A DNA stretch of 23,855 bases from H111-94 sp034436045 (GTDB lineage: Bacteria; Chloroflexota; Ktedonobacteria; Ktedonobacterales; Ktedonobacteraceae). Shown here in pieces: positions 14,069-23,113 of this stretch. The translations under genes and the position numbers were made by a program. Each line of letters begins with the position of its first letter. The stretch's first letter is position 1. The DNA lies in NCBI GenBank assembly GCA_034436045.1, contig DAOTVZ010000220.1, positions 1-23,855 on the forward strand, given 5' to 3'. The notes below the pieces were generated by a model. That model saw only the letters and a list, made by a program, of their open reading frames with translations, was not told the origin of the DNA and ran no database searches.

Positions 14069-14710
14069 TTATCGTGTGCCGCCGTTGGCCCACTTCTCGG
14101 CGTATTCACTAATATAGGGTAACTTGATATCGCGGCCCTGGAAGCCCATAATCATCATGCCAATCCAGGCCACAAAGGTGACGATGCTGACCAGCCAGCT
14201 CAGTAACCCGCCAATGAAGGGGATTACCGGTACGATAAAGGACAGAATGGTCAATCCACCAAATAGGATGATGGATTGCATCGCATGGAAACGTATAGTT
14301 CTGTTCTGTTTCTCGACCAGGAAGAAGATGAGACCCGTCACCCAGCCCAACACATAGCAGAGACCGACAGCTACGTTTTGGGAAAGACCCATCGAGGTCG
14401 TGCCTGTAGGAGAGCCATACATCTGTTGCCCATACAATGGTTGCCCGTATTGCTGCTGCCCGTACTGAGGCTGTCCATACGGTGGTTGCTGTGGTTGCCC
14501 ATACTGCTGCTGCCCATACTGTTGGTCGGGCTGATTATAGGGCGCTCCCGTCTGGCCGCTTTGCCCGTAGTTCGTTCCCGCCTGCTGACCACTATAGGGA
14601 TCGGTTGGTGGCGTGTAGCTGGAACCAGTATAGCCGCCGTAGCCGCCATATTGCCCTGAATTGGGATATTGACCCTGGTTCTGATTTGGATCCTGGCCCT
14701 GATAGCTCAT
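14069..14710 (-). CDS. DUF4870/Tic20-like membrane protein with low-complexity head
   Basis: This 213-residue protein has a head of about 110 residues made of Gln, Tyr, Gly and Pro, with repeats of the QQYGQP/QYGQ type, followed by three or so membrane segments with the signature VGLCYVLGWVTGLIFFLVEKQNRTIRFHAMQS, typical of the DUF4870/Tic20-like family. It ends GGTR after a short cytoplasmic tail. The family has no proven biochemical role. The ATG at 14710 is preceded by GAGGG about eight bases upstream; an in-frame ATG at 14743 is rejected. It stands alone, between the 122-bp palindrome and lon. The 268 bp upstream, to lon's stop, holds only a small hairpin (CCTCTC with GAGAGG, 14806-14828). 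Confidence 0.85.
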   Translation of the reverse strand: MSYQGQDPNQNQGQYPNSGQYGGYGGYTGSSYTPPTDPYSGQQAGTNYGQSGQTGAPYNQPDQQYGQQQYGQPQQPPYGQPQYGQQQYGQPLYGQQMYGSPTGTTSMGLSQNVAVGLCYVLGWVTGLIFFLVEKQNRTIRFHAMQSIILFGGLTILSFIVPVIPFIGGLLSWLVSIVTFVAWIGMMIMGFQGRDIKLPYISEYAEKWANGGTR

Positions 14711-14978
14711 GTTTACGTCCCTCTCTTTTCTGAAATGTACCATAAGACCTGTTTGAGTATGTCAGGATAAAGCATTGTTGGTGCTTTCCACTCTACGGCG
14801 AACTTCCTCTCCACCAGTATCAGAGAGGAGCGGTAGTGGGCAATCTCTGTTACTCTGTTGCCTGCTGCTACTGGTATGTACGTAACAGGTTCAGAAAGGT
14901 TTTATATTCAACGCCGTAGTCGGCCCCGATTGCTTGCCTGCTGATATGTATAACGAACAAATGGGCGCATTCTCCATA

Positions 14979-17594
14979 TCAGTTTTCTTCCTGGCGCTGC
15001 CGGGCCTGGGGAAAGGTTTCATGAGACGGCTCAGGAGGAGGAACAATGAACATGGGCGGCTTCTCCTGCTGATTATCCTGCACCTGTGGCTCATCGAAGA
15101 TCGCAGGCACAGGTCTGTATTGCTCTCGAATGGGCGGTGGAAGCGGTTTCTCATCTGCACGTAGCAGACGCGGTTCGCGCGGCAGTGCTGCCGGTGACGA
15201 GGTTTCCTCGTTCTCCAAATTGTTTAGCAGAGCGGCATTGATAACATCATCCATGGTTTCGACCGGAATGAAGTGCATCCGCTGGCGAATCTTGTTGGGT
15301 ATCTCGCTCAGGTCCTTCTGGTTCTCAGCAGGGATGATGAGCGTCTTAATATTGGCCTGTTGCGCGGCCAGCACTTTTTCGCGCAGGCCACCGACGCCCA
15401 GCACATTGCCCAGCAACGTGACCTCGCCTGTCATGGCGATGTCGTTACGTACCGGTCGCCTGGTGAGCGCGGAGATGAGCGCCACTGCAATGGTGATGCC
15501 AGCCGAGGGGCCATCTTTCGGAATCGCGTTCTCCGGCAGATGAATATGCAGGTCAAGGCCATCCTGGAAGTTAGGATCAATATTCAGTTCTTCAGCGCGT
15601 GTGCGAATATAGGACAGGGCCGCAATGGTTGATTCGCGCATCACATCGCCCATCTGGCCCGTGACCAGCAGATCGCCCTTCCCGATCATAGTGGCTACCT
15701 CGACGGGCAGAATGATGCCGCCGTTCTCCGTTACAGCCAGACCTGTCGCGGTGCCTATCTGTGTGCGGTGTATGGGCGGCAGATTGCTGAAGCGCGGTGT
15801 GCCCAGATATTTCTCCAGGTTGTGGGATGTGAGCCGGACATGGATGTCAGGCTTCTCTAAGACATTGCGTGCGACTTTGCGGCTGATGGTAGCGAGCTGG
15901 CGTTCCAGGCCTCGCACTCCTGGCTCGCGGGTATAATCGGTGATGATCTGCTGCATAACTTTTGCCGGTATCTTCAACTGCTGCGGCGTCAGGCCATGTT
16001 CGCGTAGCACCTTTGGCAACAGGTGACGCAGGCCGATATTGACCTTTTCGTCGAGCATGTAGCCCGGCAGATCGATGATGTCCATGCGGTCGGCCAGCGC
16101 GCGCGGTATCTGGTATTTGACGTTGCCGGTGCAGATGAAGAAGACCTCGGAGAGATCAAAAGGCAGTTCCAGATAGTGGTCGGTGAAGTTGCGATTCTGT
16201 TCGGGGTCTAATACTTCAAGCAGAGCCGAGGCGGGGTCGCCGCGATACTCGGTTGAAAGCTTGTCAACCTCGTCGAGCAAAAAGACCGGGTTGCGCACGC
16301 CAACCGTTTTCATGCTCTGGATAATGCGTCCGGGGAGCGCGCCCACGTAGGTGCGACGATGCCCGCGAATTTCGGCTTCGTCATGCACGCCGCCCAGCGA
16401 GATACGCGCGAATTTGCGTCCGAGCGCACGCGCAATGGATTGTGCCAGGGAGGTCTTACCGACGCCGGGCGGGCCGATGAAGCACAATATCTGCCCCTGA
16501 CTCTCACTCTCGCGGTAGCCATCACCGGCGCGGCTGGCGGCAAGCTGGCGCAACTGGCGCACGGCCAGAAACTCGATGATGCGTTCCTTGATGCCTTCCA
16601 GGCCGTAGTGATCTTCGTCCAGGATGCGCCGTGTCTGCTCAATATCGAACACTTCAAGGCTGCGCTCCGTCCAGGGCAGCGCCAGTACCCAATCGATATA
16701 AGAGCGCAGCACGCCAACCTCGGCGGATTGTGTGGGCATACGCTCGAAGCGGTCGATCTCTTTGCGCACTTTTGTGGCGATGTCGGTGGGCAATTGTTTG
16801 GCGGCGAGTCGCTCACGCAGTTCGTCGGCTTCAGAGGAGGTCTCCATGCCCAACTCTTCCTGGATGGCGCGCAACTGTTCGCGCAGATAATACTCTTTCT
16901 GCGAACGGTCTACCTGCGAGCGAACGCGACTGCGAATCGTCGTCTCCAATTCGAGAATCTCAATCTCGTTGCCCATGAGAACGCAGATTTTTTCCAGGCG
17001 ATCCAGCGGGTCAAAAGTTTCTAACAATTCCTGCTGCTGCTGGAGGTCATTGACGAAATGGGCCGCGAGGGTATCAGCCAGACGCGGAGGCGTTTTCAGA
17101 CTGACAATCGAGCTTATATCTTCGGCAGAGAAACGATGGCTGAGTTGTGCATAGTGTTCAAAGAGGTTGATGGCATTGCGTACCAGGGCATCGGCCTGCG
17201 GGCCTTTCACCTGTGGCTCACCGGGGAAGCTCACACGCACCTGCATAAAGGGTTCAGTATCCTGGTAGTCTTCGATGCACACCCGTTCGATGCCGCGTAC
17301 CAGCACCTGGAGCGTGCCATCTTGTTGCGGGTGCATGGCAGTGACTTCAACCAGCGTGCCCACACTAAAAATATCTTTGGGCTGCGGATCGTCCAGTTCC
17401 GACCGACACTGCGTCGCGGCTACCAATGTATGTTCAGGCCGAAGCATTGCTTCTTCAACGGCGCGCACGGTTTTCTCGCGCGCGATAGCGAGCGCGTGCC
17501 GGTTGTGTGGAAAAACGACAATGCTTTTTAACGCCACGAGTGGGTAGGTAGCATAACTAACTGGCAGATTCTCCTGGCGTCGCTGCTCGTTCAT
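14979..17594 (-). CDS. lon: ATP-dependent protease Lon
   Basis: This 871-residue protein has all Lon parts: the N-terminal substrate-binding domain (about 15-215), a coiled linker, the AAA+ module with Walker A GPPGVGKT (374-381), Walker B and GNVKYQIPRALADRMDII, and the protease domain with the catalytic serine S697 in PKDGPSAG and lysine K740 in GLREKVLAA, 43 residues apart as in E. coli Lon. It degrades damaged and regulatory proteins in the cytoplasm. A tail of about 75 residues rich in Pro and Glu (from about 797) goes beyond the usual end. The ATG has GGCGGAG five bases upstream. It lies downstream of clpX with an 84-bp gap containing a hairpin, so it may have its own promoter. Confidence 0.98.
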   Translation of the reverse strand: MNEQRRQENLPVSYATYPLVALKSIVVFPHNRHALAIAREKTVRAVEEAMLRPEHTLVAATQCRSELDDPQPKDIFSVGTLVEVTAMHPQQDGTLQVLVRGIERVCIEDYQDTEPFMQVRVSFPGEPQVKGPQADALVRNAINLFEHYAQLSHRFSAEDISSIVSLKTPPRLADTLAAHFVNDLQQQQELLETFDPLDRLEKICVLMGNEIEILELETTIRSRVRSQVDRSQKEYYLREQLRAIQEELGMETSSEADELRERLAAKQLPTDIATKVRKEIDRFERMPTQSAEVGVLRSYIDWVLALPWTERSLEVFDIEQTRRILDEDHYGLEGIKERIIEFLAVRQLRQLAASRAGDGYRESESQGQILCFIGPPGVGKTSLAQSIARALGRKFARISLGGVHDEAEIRGHRRTYVGALPGRIIQSMKTVGVRNPVFLLDEVDKLSTEYRGDPASALLEVLDPEQNRNFTDHYLELPFDLSEVFFICTGNVKYQIPRALADRMDIIDLPGYMLDEKVNIGLRHLLPKVLREHGLTPQQLKIPAKVMQQIITDYTREPGVRGLERQLATISRKVARNVLEKPDIHVRLTSHNLEKYLGTPRFSNLPPIHRTQIGTATGLAVTENGGIILPVEVATMIGKGDLLVTGQMGDVMRESTIAALSYIRTRAEELNIDPNFQDGLDLHIHLPENAIPKDGPSAGITIAVALISALTRRPVRNDIAMTGEVTLLGNVLGVGGLREKVLAAQQANIKTLIIPAENQKDLSEIPNKIRQRMHFIPVETMDDVINAALLNNLENEETSSPAALPREPRLLRADEKPLPPPIREQYRPVPAIFDEPQVQDNQQEKPPMFIVPPPEPSHETFPQARQRQEEN

Positions 17595-17666
17595 TAAACT
17601 CCGCCTATCTCTCCCTGATACTGTAGCACAACCAACGTAAACACAACGATTTCCTTCATGAAAATG

Positions 17667-17693
17667 GATGAGCCTGCATTATGCAGACTCATC
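17667..17693 (-). terminator. Hairpin over the clpX stop codon
   Basis: GATGAG-C-CTGCAT pairs with ATGCAG-A-CTCATC around 17667-17693, with one mismatch. The clpX TAA lies in the loop; on the minus strand CCATTTTC follows. It could be a weak terminator or attenuator between clpX and lon. Confidence 0.5.
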
Positions 17694-18986
17694 TTCAGAA
17701 TACGCTGTTGTTCTTTCACTGCGGGCCTCGCTGCGTGTGACCAGCAGTGGTTTATGATGTGCCTCTATCACATCCCGGTTAATAATGACCCTCTTCACGT
17801 CGGTGCGCGATGGAATTTCGTACATCACATCCAGTAAGACATCCTCGATAATACTGCGCAGGCCGCGCGCGCCGGTCTTACGCTTGAGCGCCTCCTCAGC
17901 GGTCGCATCCAGGGCATCGGGATTAAAGACAAGTTCCACGCGGTCAAGCTGCAAAAACTTCTGGTACTGTTTGATGATCGCGTTCTTGGGTTCCGTTAAA
18001 ATACGGATCAGCGCATCTTTGTCCAGGCTGTCCAGCGAGACGTAGACTGGCAGACGACCTACAAATTCAGGAATGAGGCCATATTTTAAGAGATCGTCGG
18101 GAATGAGATGTGACAGGATATTCTCTTTGTGCTTTTCCTGGTCTGTAGCACTACCATAGCCGGGACGGAACCCCAGCGTTTTGTTGCTGCCCAGGCGCTG
18201 CTCGACAATCTTGTCCAACCCCTCGAACGCGCCGCCACAGATGAAGAGAATGTTGGAAGTATTGATTTGAATAAAGTCCTGGTGGGGATGCTTGCGCCCA
18301 CCCTGCGGGGGCACATTGGCGATGGTACCCTCGATAATCTTGAGCAGAGCCTGCTGGACACCTTCACCGGAAACATCGCGCGTGATGGATGGATTGTCCG
18401 ATTTGCGCGCAATCTTGTCAATCTCGTCAATGTAGACAATGCCACGTTCGGCGCGCCCCACATCAAAGTCTGCCGTCTGGATCAGGCGTAGCAGGATGTT
18501 TTCTACGTCCTCACCGACATAACCAGCTTCGGTAAGCGCCGTTGCATCGGCGATACAGAAGGGTACATCCAGTATTTTCGCCAGCGTCTGTGCCAGCAGG
18601 GTTTTGCCACTGCCGGTCGGACCGATCATCAAGATATTACTCTTGCCCAGTTCGACATCCTCAATCTGCATGCCAACGCCGATGCGCTTATAGTGATTGT
18701 AGACGGCGACGGCCAGTGTCTTCTTGGCGCGTTCCTGACCAATCACATAGTTGCTAAGCTGTTCGTAAATCTTCTTTGGCGCGGGTATCTTGCCGACCTG
18801 GAGACGCGGCTTGGCAATAGTGGCCTGTTCTTCTTCTATAATCTCTCGACAAAGCTCGATACATTCATCGCAGATATAGACGCCTCCCGGCCCAGCAATC
18901 AGGCGCTGCACCTGGTCCTGGCTCTTTCCGCAGAATGAACAGCGATATGTCGCGCGTGCATTTTTCGAGTTCGCCACGTCTGTCAC
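17679..18986 (-). CDS. clpX: ClpX, ATPase subunit of the ClpXP protease
   Basis: This 435-residue protein has the N-terminal C4 zinc domain (C16, C19, C39, C42), Walker A GPTGSGKT (122-129), the pore loop GYVGEDVE, Walker B IVYIDEIDK, and the LGF tripeptide of the ClpP-docking loop (in NKTLGFRPG). ClpX unfolds tagged proteins and feeds them to ClpP. The start is a GTG with TAGGAAAAA just upstream. It follows the trigger factor gene by 26 bp on the same strand. Where clpP usually lies between tig and clpX there is nothing, yet the docking loop is intact, so a ClpP should be encoded elsewhere. Confidence 0.98.
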   Translation of the reverse strand: MTDVANSKNARATYRCSFCGKSQDQVQRLIAGPGGVYICDECIELCREIIEEEQATIAKPRLQVGKIPAPKKIYEQLSNYVIGQERAKKTLAVAVYNHYKRIGVGMQIEDVELGKSNILMIGPTGSGKTLLAQTLAKILDVPFCIADATALTEAGYVGEDVENILLRLIQTADFDVGRAERGIVYIDEIDKIARKSDNPSITRDVSGEGVQQALLKIIEGTIANVPPQGGRKHPHQDFIQINTSNILFICGGAFEGLDKIVEQRLGSNKTLGFRPGYGSATDQEKHKENILSHLIPDDLLKYGLIPEFVGRLPVYVSLDSLDKDALIRILTEPKNAIIKQYQKFLQLDRVELVFNPDALDATAEEALKRKTGARGLRSIIEDVLLDVMYEIPSRTDVKRVIINRDVIEAHHKPLLVTRSEARSERTTAYSEDESA

Positions 18987-19012
18987 CTTTTTCCTACCGG
19001 GATACGCCGGGG

Positions 19013-20539
19013 CTATTTCTGCCCCATTGCATCCCCGCTAGTGCTATTTGTTTCCAATTGCGTCTCCATGGTTGATACTGACTCTGACCCACCAGCAAGG
19101 ATGCTTCCTGCTTGCTCCTCCTGAGCTGACGTCTGAGCCTCAACGTTAGTGGCCTCGGTTTCAGCCTCGCTGCTTAGAGCGGCGGCAACCTGCGCGGCGG
19201 CTTTGGCGTTGGCGATACTGGCCTCCTCGCTGGCCTCGCCTTCAGCAACTTCCTCGCTATCAGCCTCATCAGCGTCAGTCGTGAGCTTGACCAGCTGGCT
19301 AACGGCCTTTTCGCGCCGATAGCTGGCTATCAGCGCACGGGTTTGAGCTTCGGTGCGTGACAACGGCTGACCGGCCTGGGCATATGCCTGATACAGCGCC
19401 TCGATCTCCTCCGGGCTGACGGTAATCTCTTCCTTCTCCGCCACCTCGTCCAGCACCAGTTCCCGCTTGACACGCTTCTCAGCGTCGGGTTTCAGAGAGT
19501 CGAGGTACTCCTGGCGGCTCTGCTTCGTCATCAGCAGATACTGATCGAGTGTGAGTCGCTGATGCTCCAGCAGGTGTGCGAACTGGTGCAGCATCTCCTC
19601 CGCCTCTTCCTCGATCAACAACGGATGTAGCGTGATCTGTGCCTGATCGATTACGGCCTGTACCACCTTTTCGCGCAGTTCATCGCGGATGCGCCGCTGC
19701 TTGCTCTCTAACAGGTCGTCACTGATAGCCTTACGCAGATCTTCCAGTGTGCTGAACTGACCCTTGCTGACGCTTTCGGCGAAGGCATCGTCCAGTTCCG
19801 GCAACTGTTTCTCTTCGACCTTATGCAGTGTAATGACATAATCGGCCTGTTTTCCGGCCAGCTTTTCATTGCTATAATCGGCGGGAATGGTGACGCTGAA
19901 CTCTTTCGTTTCACCGACCTGCATACCCACTATCTGCTCATCCATGCCGGTAAAGAGGCCAACGCGCTCATTCGTCAGTTCAAAGGGGTTGTCTTTTAGA
20001 TCAGAGATGCTTTGTCCTTCGACAGTTAGCTTGAGATCGACGGTCACACGATCCCCCAGCGCCGCCGGGCGCTCAACTGTCTGCCAGGTCGCCTGACGGT
20101 TGCGCAGACCCTCCAGTTCCTTCTCTACCTCTTCCGAGGTGACATCAGCCTCCTCGCGCTCAAAGTGCAGTGAGCGATAGTCACCCAGCACCGGGCGCGT
20201 GATGATTGGTACCGTCAAATGGCAATGATAGGGCTGCCCCATTTCAAAGGTGGTGGCATCTAATTTGGGCTGTGTGAGCGGGATAAGGTCATACTCGTCA
20301 ATAGCCTGGCGATAAGCTTGCGTAATCAGATCGTCGAGACCTTCCTGGTAGATATATTCCTTGCCCAGCCGCCGTTCGACCAGTGAACGCGGGGCCTTGC
20401 CGCGCCGGAAGCCTTGAATATCAATCTTCTTTACCAGTTTGCGATAAGCCTGCTCCGAGGCTTTCTCCATTTCGTCCCACGTCACTTCTACGTCCAGGAC
20501 CGCTTCACTTGTTGGCAGCTTTTCTACAGAGACCTTCAC
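19013..20539 (-). CDS. tig: Trigger factor (ribosome-associated chaperone)
   Basis: This 508-residue protein has the ribosome-binding signature GFRRGKAP (43-50) in its N-terminal domain, an FKBP-type prolyl isomerase domain (about 155-245), and the helical substrate-holding C-domain. The last 80 residues or so (from about 425) are an Ala/Ser/Glu/Thr-rich low-complexity tail not found in E. coli trigger factor (432 residues). It binds nascent chains at the ribosome exit. The start is a GTG with GGAGGAAAC directly upstream. It is the first gene of tig-clpX-lon and follows two tRNA genes on the same strand by about 150 bp. Confidence 0.97.
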   Translation of the reverse strand: MKVSVEKLPTSEAVLDVEVTWDEMEKASEQAYRKLVKKIDIQGFRRGKAPRSLVERRLGKEYIYQEGLDDLITQAYRQAIDEYDLIPLTQPKLDATTFEMGQPYHCHLTVPIITRPVLGDYRSLHFEREEADVTSEEVEKELEGLRNRQATWQTVERPAALGDRVTVDLKLTVEGQSISDLKDNPFELTNERVGLFTGMDEQIVGMQVGETKEFSVTIPADYSNEKLAGKQADYVITLHKVEEKQLPELDDAFAESVSKGQFSTLEDLRKAISDDLLESKQRRIRDELREKVVQAVIDQAQITLHPLLIEEEAEEMLHQFAHLLEHQRLTLDQYLLMTKQSRQEYLDSLKPDAEKRVKRELVLDEVAEKEEITVSPEEIEALYQAYAQAGQPLSRTEAQTRALIASYRREKAVSQLVKLTTDADEADSEEVAEGEASEEASIANAKAAAQVAAALSSEAETEATNVEAQTSAQEEQAGSILAGGSESVSTMETQLETNSTSGDAMGQK

Positions 20540-20642
20540 GTTTCCTCCAACCGCTATGTTGTATCTATGCGTTCGCGTAATAACCTTTGGTATGTTATCC
20601 TAAATATGCAGTATGGTGCTATCTGGATAAGAATATCTGTCA

Positions 20643-20667
20643 GCAGGCTCCGCTCTCCTGAGCCTGC
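20643..20667 (-). terminator. Hairpin after the tRNA genes
   Basis: GCAGGCTC (20643-20650) is the exact complement of 20660-20667 across a nine-base loop. It lies about 20 bases past the tRNA-Gly 3' end. No U-tract follows, so it may be a processing or partial termination site. Confidence 0.45.
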
Positions 20668-20687
20668 CAACCTGCGCGTAATTTAAG

Positions 20688-20759
20688 AGCGGGAGACGGG
20701 AATCGAACCCGCGACTTTCTCCTTGGCAAGGAGATGCTCTACCACTGAGCCACTCCCGC
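20688..20759 (-). tRNA. tRNA-Gly (GCC)
   Basis: The 72-base gene folds as a full cloverleaf: acceptor GCGGGAG/CTCCCGC, D-arm GCTCAGTGGTAGAGC, anticodon stem CTCCT/AGGAG with loop TTGCCAA (anticodon GCC at 20725-20727), and T-loop GGTTCGATTCC. CCA is not encoded. It is separated from tRNA-Leu by a 19-base spacer containing the hairpin ACACG-TCTGA-CGTGT. Confidence 0.97.
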
Positions 20760-20778
20760 AACACGTCTGACGTGTGAA

Positions 20779-20861
20779 TGGGCGGTGAGAGACTCGAACT
20801 CTCACGGTTCATCACCAACAGATCCTAAGTCTGTCCTGTCTACCAATTTCAGCAACCGCCC
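20779..20861 (-). tRNA. tRNA-Leu (UAG)
   Basis: The 83-base gene has a class II long variable arm, acceptor GGGCGGT/ACCGCCC with discriminator A, anticodon stem ACAGA/TCTGT with loop CTTAGGA (anticodon TAG at 20825-20827) and T-loop AGTTCGAGT. It reads CUN leucine codons, chiefly CUA. CCA is not encoded. It is the first of two tRNAs in one transcript. Confidence 0.96.
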
Positions 20862-20923
20862 ATATTCCTATTTTCCCTCTCGTTAAAAACACGCGCGAAA
20901 GGGTAGAATATTCCCACTTGAGG

Positions 20924-20953
20924 ATAATACATCAGCGCCTTCCCCCCTGTCAA
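20924..20953 (-). promoter_or_regulatory. Promoter of the tRNA-Leu/tRNA-Gly unit
   Basis: Perfect TTGACA (20948-20953), an 18-base spacer and TATTAT (20924-20929) on the minus strand, about 63 bases before the tRNA-Leu 5' end. It may also feed tig. Confidence 0.7.
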
Positions 20954-21078
20954 GACACACGCTCTCATTTTACCCCACTCTGGCTATCGCGAGCAATTCC
21001 CTCTTTTTCTTGCATAGCCTTTCCATCATTGCCTCAACCACTACGAAAAAATGCCCTGTAATCCACGTTTTTTTGTTT

Positions 21079-21149
21079 GGGTTAAGAAATCATAACCCGA
21101 ATAGTTAAGAAACTGGTACTTACAAATATAACCCTTAAGGGGTTATACT
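21079..21149 (+). promoter_or_regulatory. Operator-like repeat array with promoter for the secreted protein
   Basis: GGGTTA (21079-21084) mirrors TAACCC (21093-21098); TATAACCC (21127-21134) mirrors GGGTTATA (21140-21147), a perfect 8-bp-arm palindrome that overlaps the -10 box TATACT (21144-21149). The 9-mer GTTAAGAAA occurs at 21081-21089 and 21104-21112, 23 bases apart. The arrangement fits binding of a dimeric regulator at the promoter. The -35 (TTACAA, 21120-21125) is weak, suggesting an activator. The rest of 20954-21078 shows nothing recognisable. Confidence 0.5.
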
Positions 21150-21157
21150 CTACTATG

Positions 21158-21260
21158 AGCCTGTAGCCGAATATCCAGGCTTTCTACCCTTATCTGCTCT
21201 TCCATTCGATCATACGGGGAATATCGAGTGGGGTTTTAACACGACCTGTAGGCGCAGGTC
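21158..21260 (+). promoter_or_regulatory. Leader with two hairpins ahead of the secreted protein gene
   Basis: AGCCTG (21158-21163) pairs with CAGGCT (21176-21181), followed by TT; GACCTG (21243-21248) pairs with CAGGTC (21255-21260). They lie in the roughly 135-base untranslated leader. They could affect mRNA stability or attenuation; the first has only a short U-run. Confidence 0.35.
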
Positions 21261-21291
21261 ATATCAAACTGTGGTTATATTGTATGAATAA

Positions 21292-23091
21292 GTGAAAGCG
21301 AGACAAATTTCTATGCGTTTCTCTTCCCGCTCAAAGTTGAGCATTACTGTATCACTCGCTACGCTTGTCGTCCTGGTCGGAGCCTTCGCTGTCTACAGCG
21401 TGGTGGGCAGAATCGCATCGCATGCCAATGCAGCTTCTTCTGTGACGACCTTTCACGGTACACTTGGTACCGCGAAACTGGTTGGCAGTGTGACCATTGG
21501 CTCGCTCTCGACCGCTACTTTGAAGGCGGCCAGCGTCAATAGCCAATCATCCACTAATCCTCATGTGATGCCACTGCGGCCACGCCCCAGGCAGGGCATG
21601 AACGCCGCGACTGCCTCAAGTGCCTCTATTGCCAGACCCAGCGTGCATGGCAGCAAAGTGGCCCCAGGTACCTTGTTGCAGAGCTTTGATGGCGTCAATG
21701 CTATCCAGAACGGTCAGGCAACCAGCGGCTTTGACCTGGAGCCACCCGACGAGAGCATCGCGGTCGGTAATAGCTATGTGTTGAACTTCGTCAATCTGAC
21801 CGGGGCTATCTATAACAAAAACGGCACGGTTGCTGCTGGCCCCTTCCCCCTGGCGGTGCTTGGGGGTGGCGGCTTCTTCAATGCCGATCTCAACAACATC
21901 GTGAGCGATCCCCGCGCTTACTATGATGCTGCCAGCCATACCTGGTTCGTCCTGGTCTGGGAAGATGATTATGTTAACGGTCAGCTTGGTCCGGCCTATA
22001 TCGACCTGGCGGTCAATAGCGGCAACCCCGTGACCGGCACCTGGCTTGAGTACAAGATCGAGGCCGATGATCCTACTGCCGCCGGTTGCCCATGCTTGCC
22101 TGACTTTACTATCCTGGGCGTGGATGCCTACAATGTTTACCTGGTGCCCAACGAATTCCAGAACTATGGTGCCCTGGGCTTCAATGGTTCGCAGATTTAT
22201 GTGCTGGCCAAGTCACAGCTTATCGCAGGCAACAAGACACCTAATGTCGTGCATTTCGGCGGGCTGAGCCTGGCCGGTGTCACCGTCTATCACCTGCAAC
22301 CTGCTAACGAGACTACCAATGCCCCGGCAGAGTACTTCATGAACTCGCTTGACCCCAACAGCACCTTTGACAATCGTCTGGGCGTCTGGGCCATGACCAA
22401 CCGCAACAACGTTGCCAAAGGCGTGATCCCCAATCTCTCCGCGACCGTCATCACGAGCGAAGCATATGGCTTCCCGGTCAACGCGCAGACGCCGCCAGGA
22501 GTATGTGCGTGCCCGGCTCTCAATGGGCCTCTTCCCACCACCGGTGTCGTCACCCCGGATTTTGATGCTCTGCAAGAGGTGCAGTATATCAACGGCTATC
22601 TCTATGGCGCACTGGATACCTCTATCAACATCCCCGGTGATACTGGTGCCCGCGATGGCGTTGCCTGGTTCAAGGTTTCACCTTCGCTGAACGGCCAGGT
22701 GATCTCTAGCTCCACGAAGGTCGCCAACCAGGGTTACGTAGGTGCAGCGGCTCTGTATCTGCTGTATCCGCATATTCAGGTGGCATCCAATGGCACTATT
22801 GCAATCGTTGTCACCTACGGCGGCCCCGCTACCTATCTCAGCGCGGGCTATGTCGTGATGAAGCACGGCGCGAAGAGCTTCGGCCCGCTACAGCAGGCTG
22901 CCGCCGGTGCCGACCCCGATAATGGCTTCACCGGCACTGCATCATTTGGTGGCATTGGTCGCTGGGGTGACTACTCCGCCGGTCAGCTCGATCCGTCCGG
23001 CTCCGGCATCTGGTTCGCCACTCAGTACATCCCTAACAACGGTGATCAATATGCCAACTGGGGCAATCGCCTCTTCGAGGTGCAAAGTTAA
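21292..23091 (+). CDS. Secreted beta-propeller-like protein of unknown function
   Basis: This 599-residue protein has a basic head, a signal peptide or anchor (about 14-48, likely cut after HANA), a Ser/Thr/Ala-rich linker to about residue 125, and then repeated beta-strand segments with Asp/Gly-rich turns. The motif GFDLEPPDESIAVGNSYVLNFVN and later SDPRAYYDAASHTWFVLVW look like blades of a sialidase- or lactonase-type propeller. Two CxC motifs (GCPCLPD and VCACPAL) may form disulfides or a metal site. No catalytic signature is clear. A GTG at 21292 and an ATG at 21313 are both possible starts, and neither has a good ribosome site. It is followed by a strong terminator and a secreted peptidase gene. 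Confidence 0.85.
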   Translation: MKARQISMRFSSRSKLSITVSLATLVVLVGAFAVYSVVGRIASHANAASSVTTFHGTLGTAKLVGSVTIGSLSTATLKAASVNSQSSTNPHVMPLRPRPRQGMNAATASSASIARPSVHGSKVAPGTLLQSFDGVNAIQNGQATSGFDLEPPDESIAVGNSYVLNFVNLTGAIYNKNGTVAAGPFPLAVLGGGGFFNADLNNIVSDPRAYYDAASHTWFVLVWEDDYVNGQLGPAYIDLAVNSGNPVTGTWLEYKIEADDPTAAGCPCLPDFTILGVDAYNVYLVPNEFQNYGALGFNGSQIYVLAKSQLIAGNKTPNVVHFGGLSLAGVTVYHLQPANETTNAPAEYFMNSLDPNSTFDNRLGVWAMTNRNNVAKGVIPNLSATVITSEAYGFPVNAQTPPGVCACPALNGPLPTTGVVTPDFDALQEVQYINGYLYGALDTSINIPGDTGARDGVAWFKVSPSLNGQVISSSTKVANQGYVGAAALYLLYPHIQVASNGTIAIVVTYGGPATYLSAGYVVMKHGAKSFGPLQQAAAGADPDNGFTGTASFGGIGRWGDYSAGQLDPSGSGIWFATQYIPNNGDQYANWGNRLFEVQS

Positions 23092-23113
23092 CTCTTCATC
23101 TTGCTAGCAAAGC

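Noticed and set aside
16359..17024. Plus-strand open frame of 221 codons inside lon
   Set aside because: Antisense shadow of a highly conserved gene.
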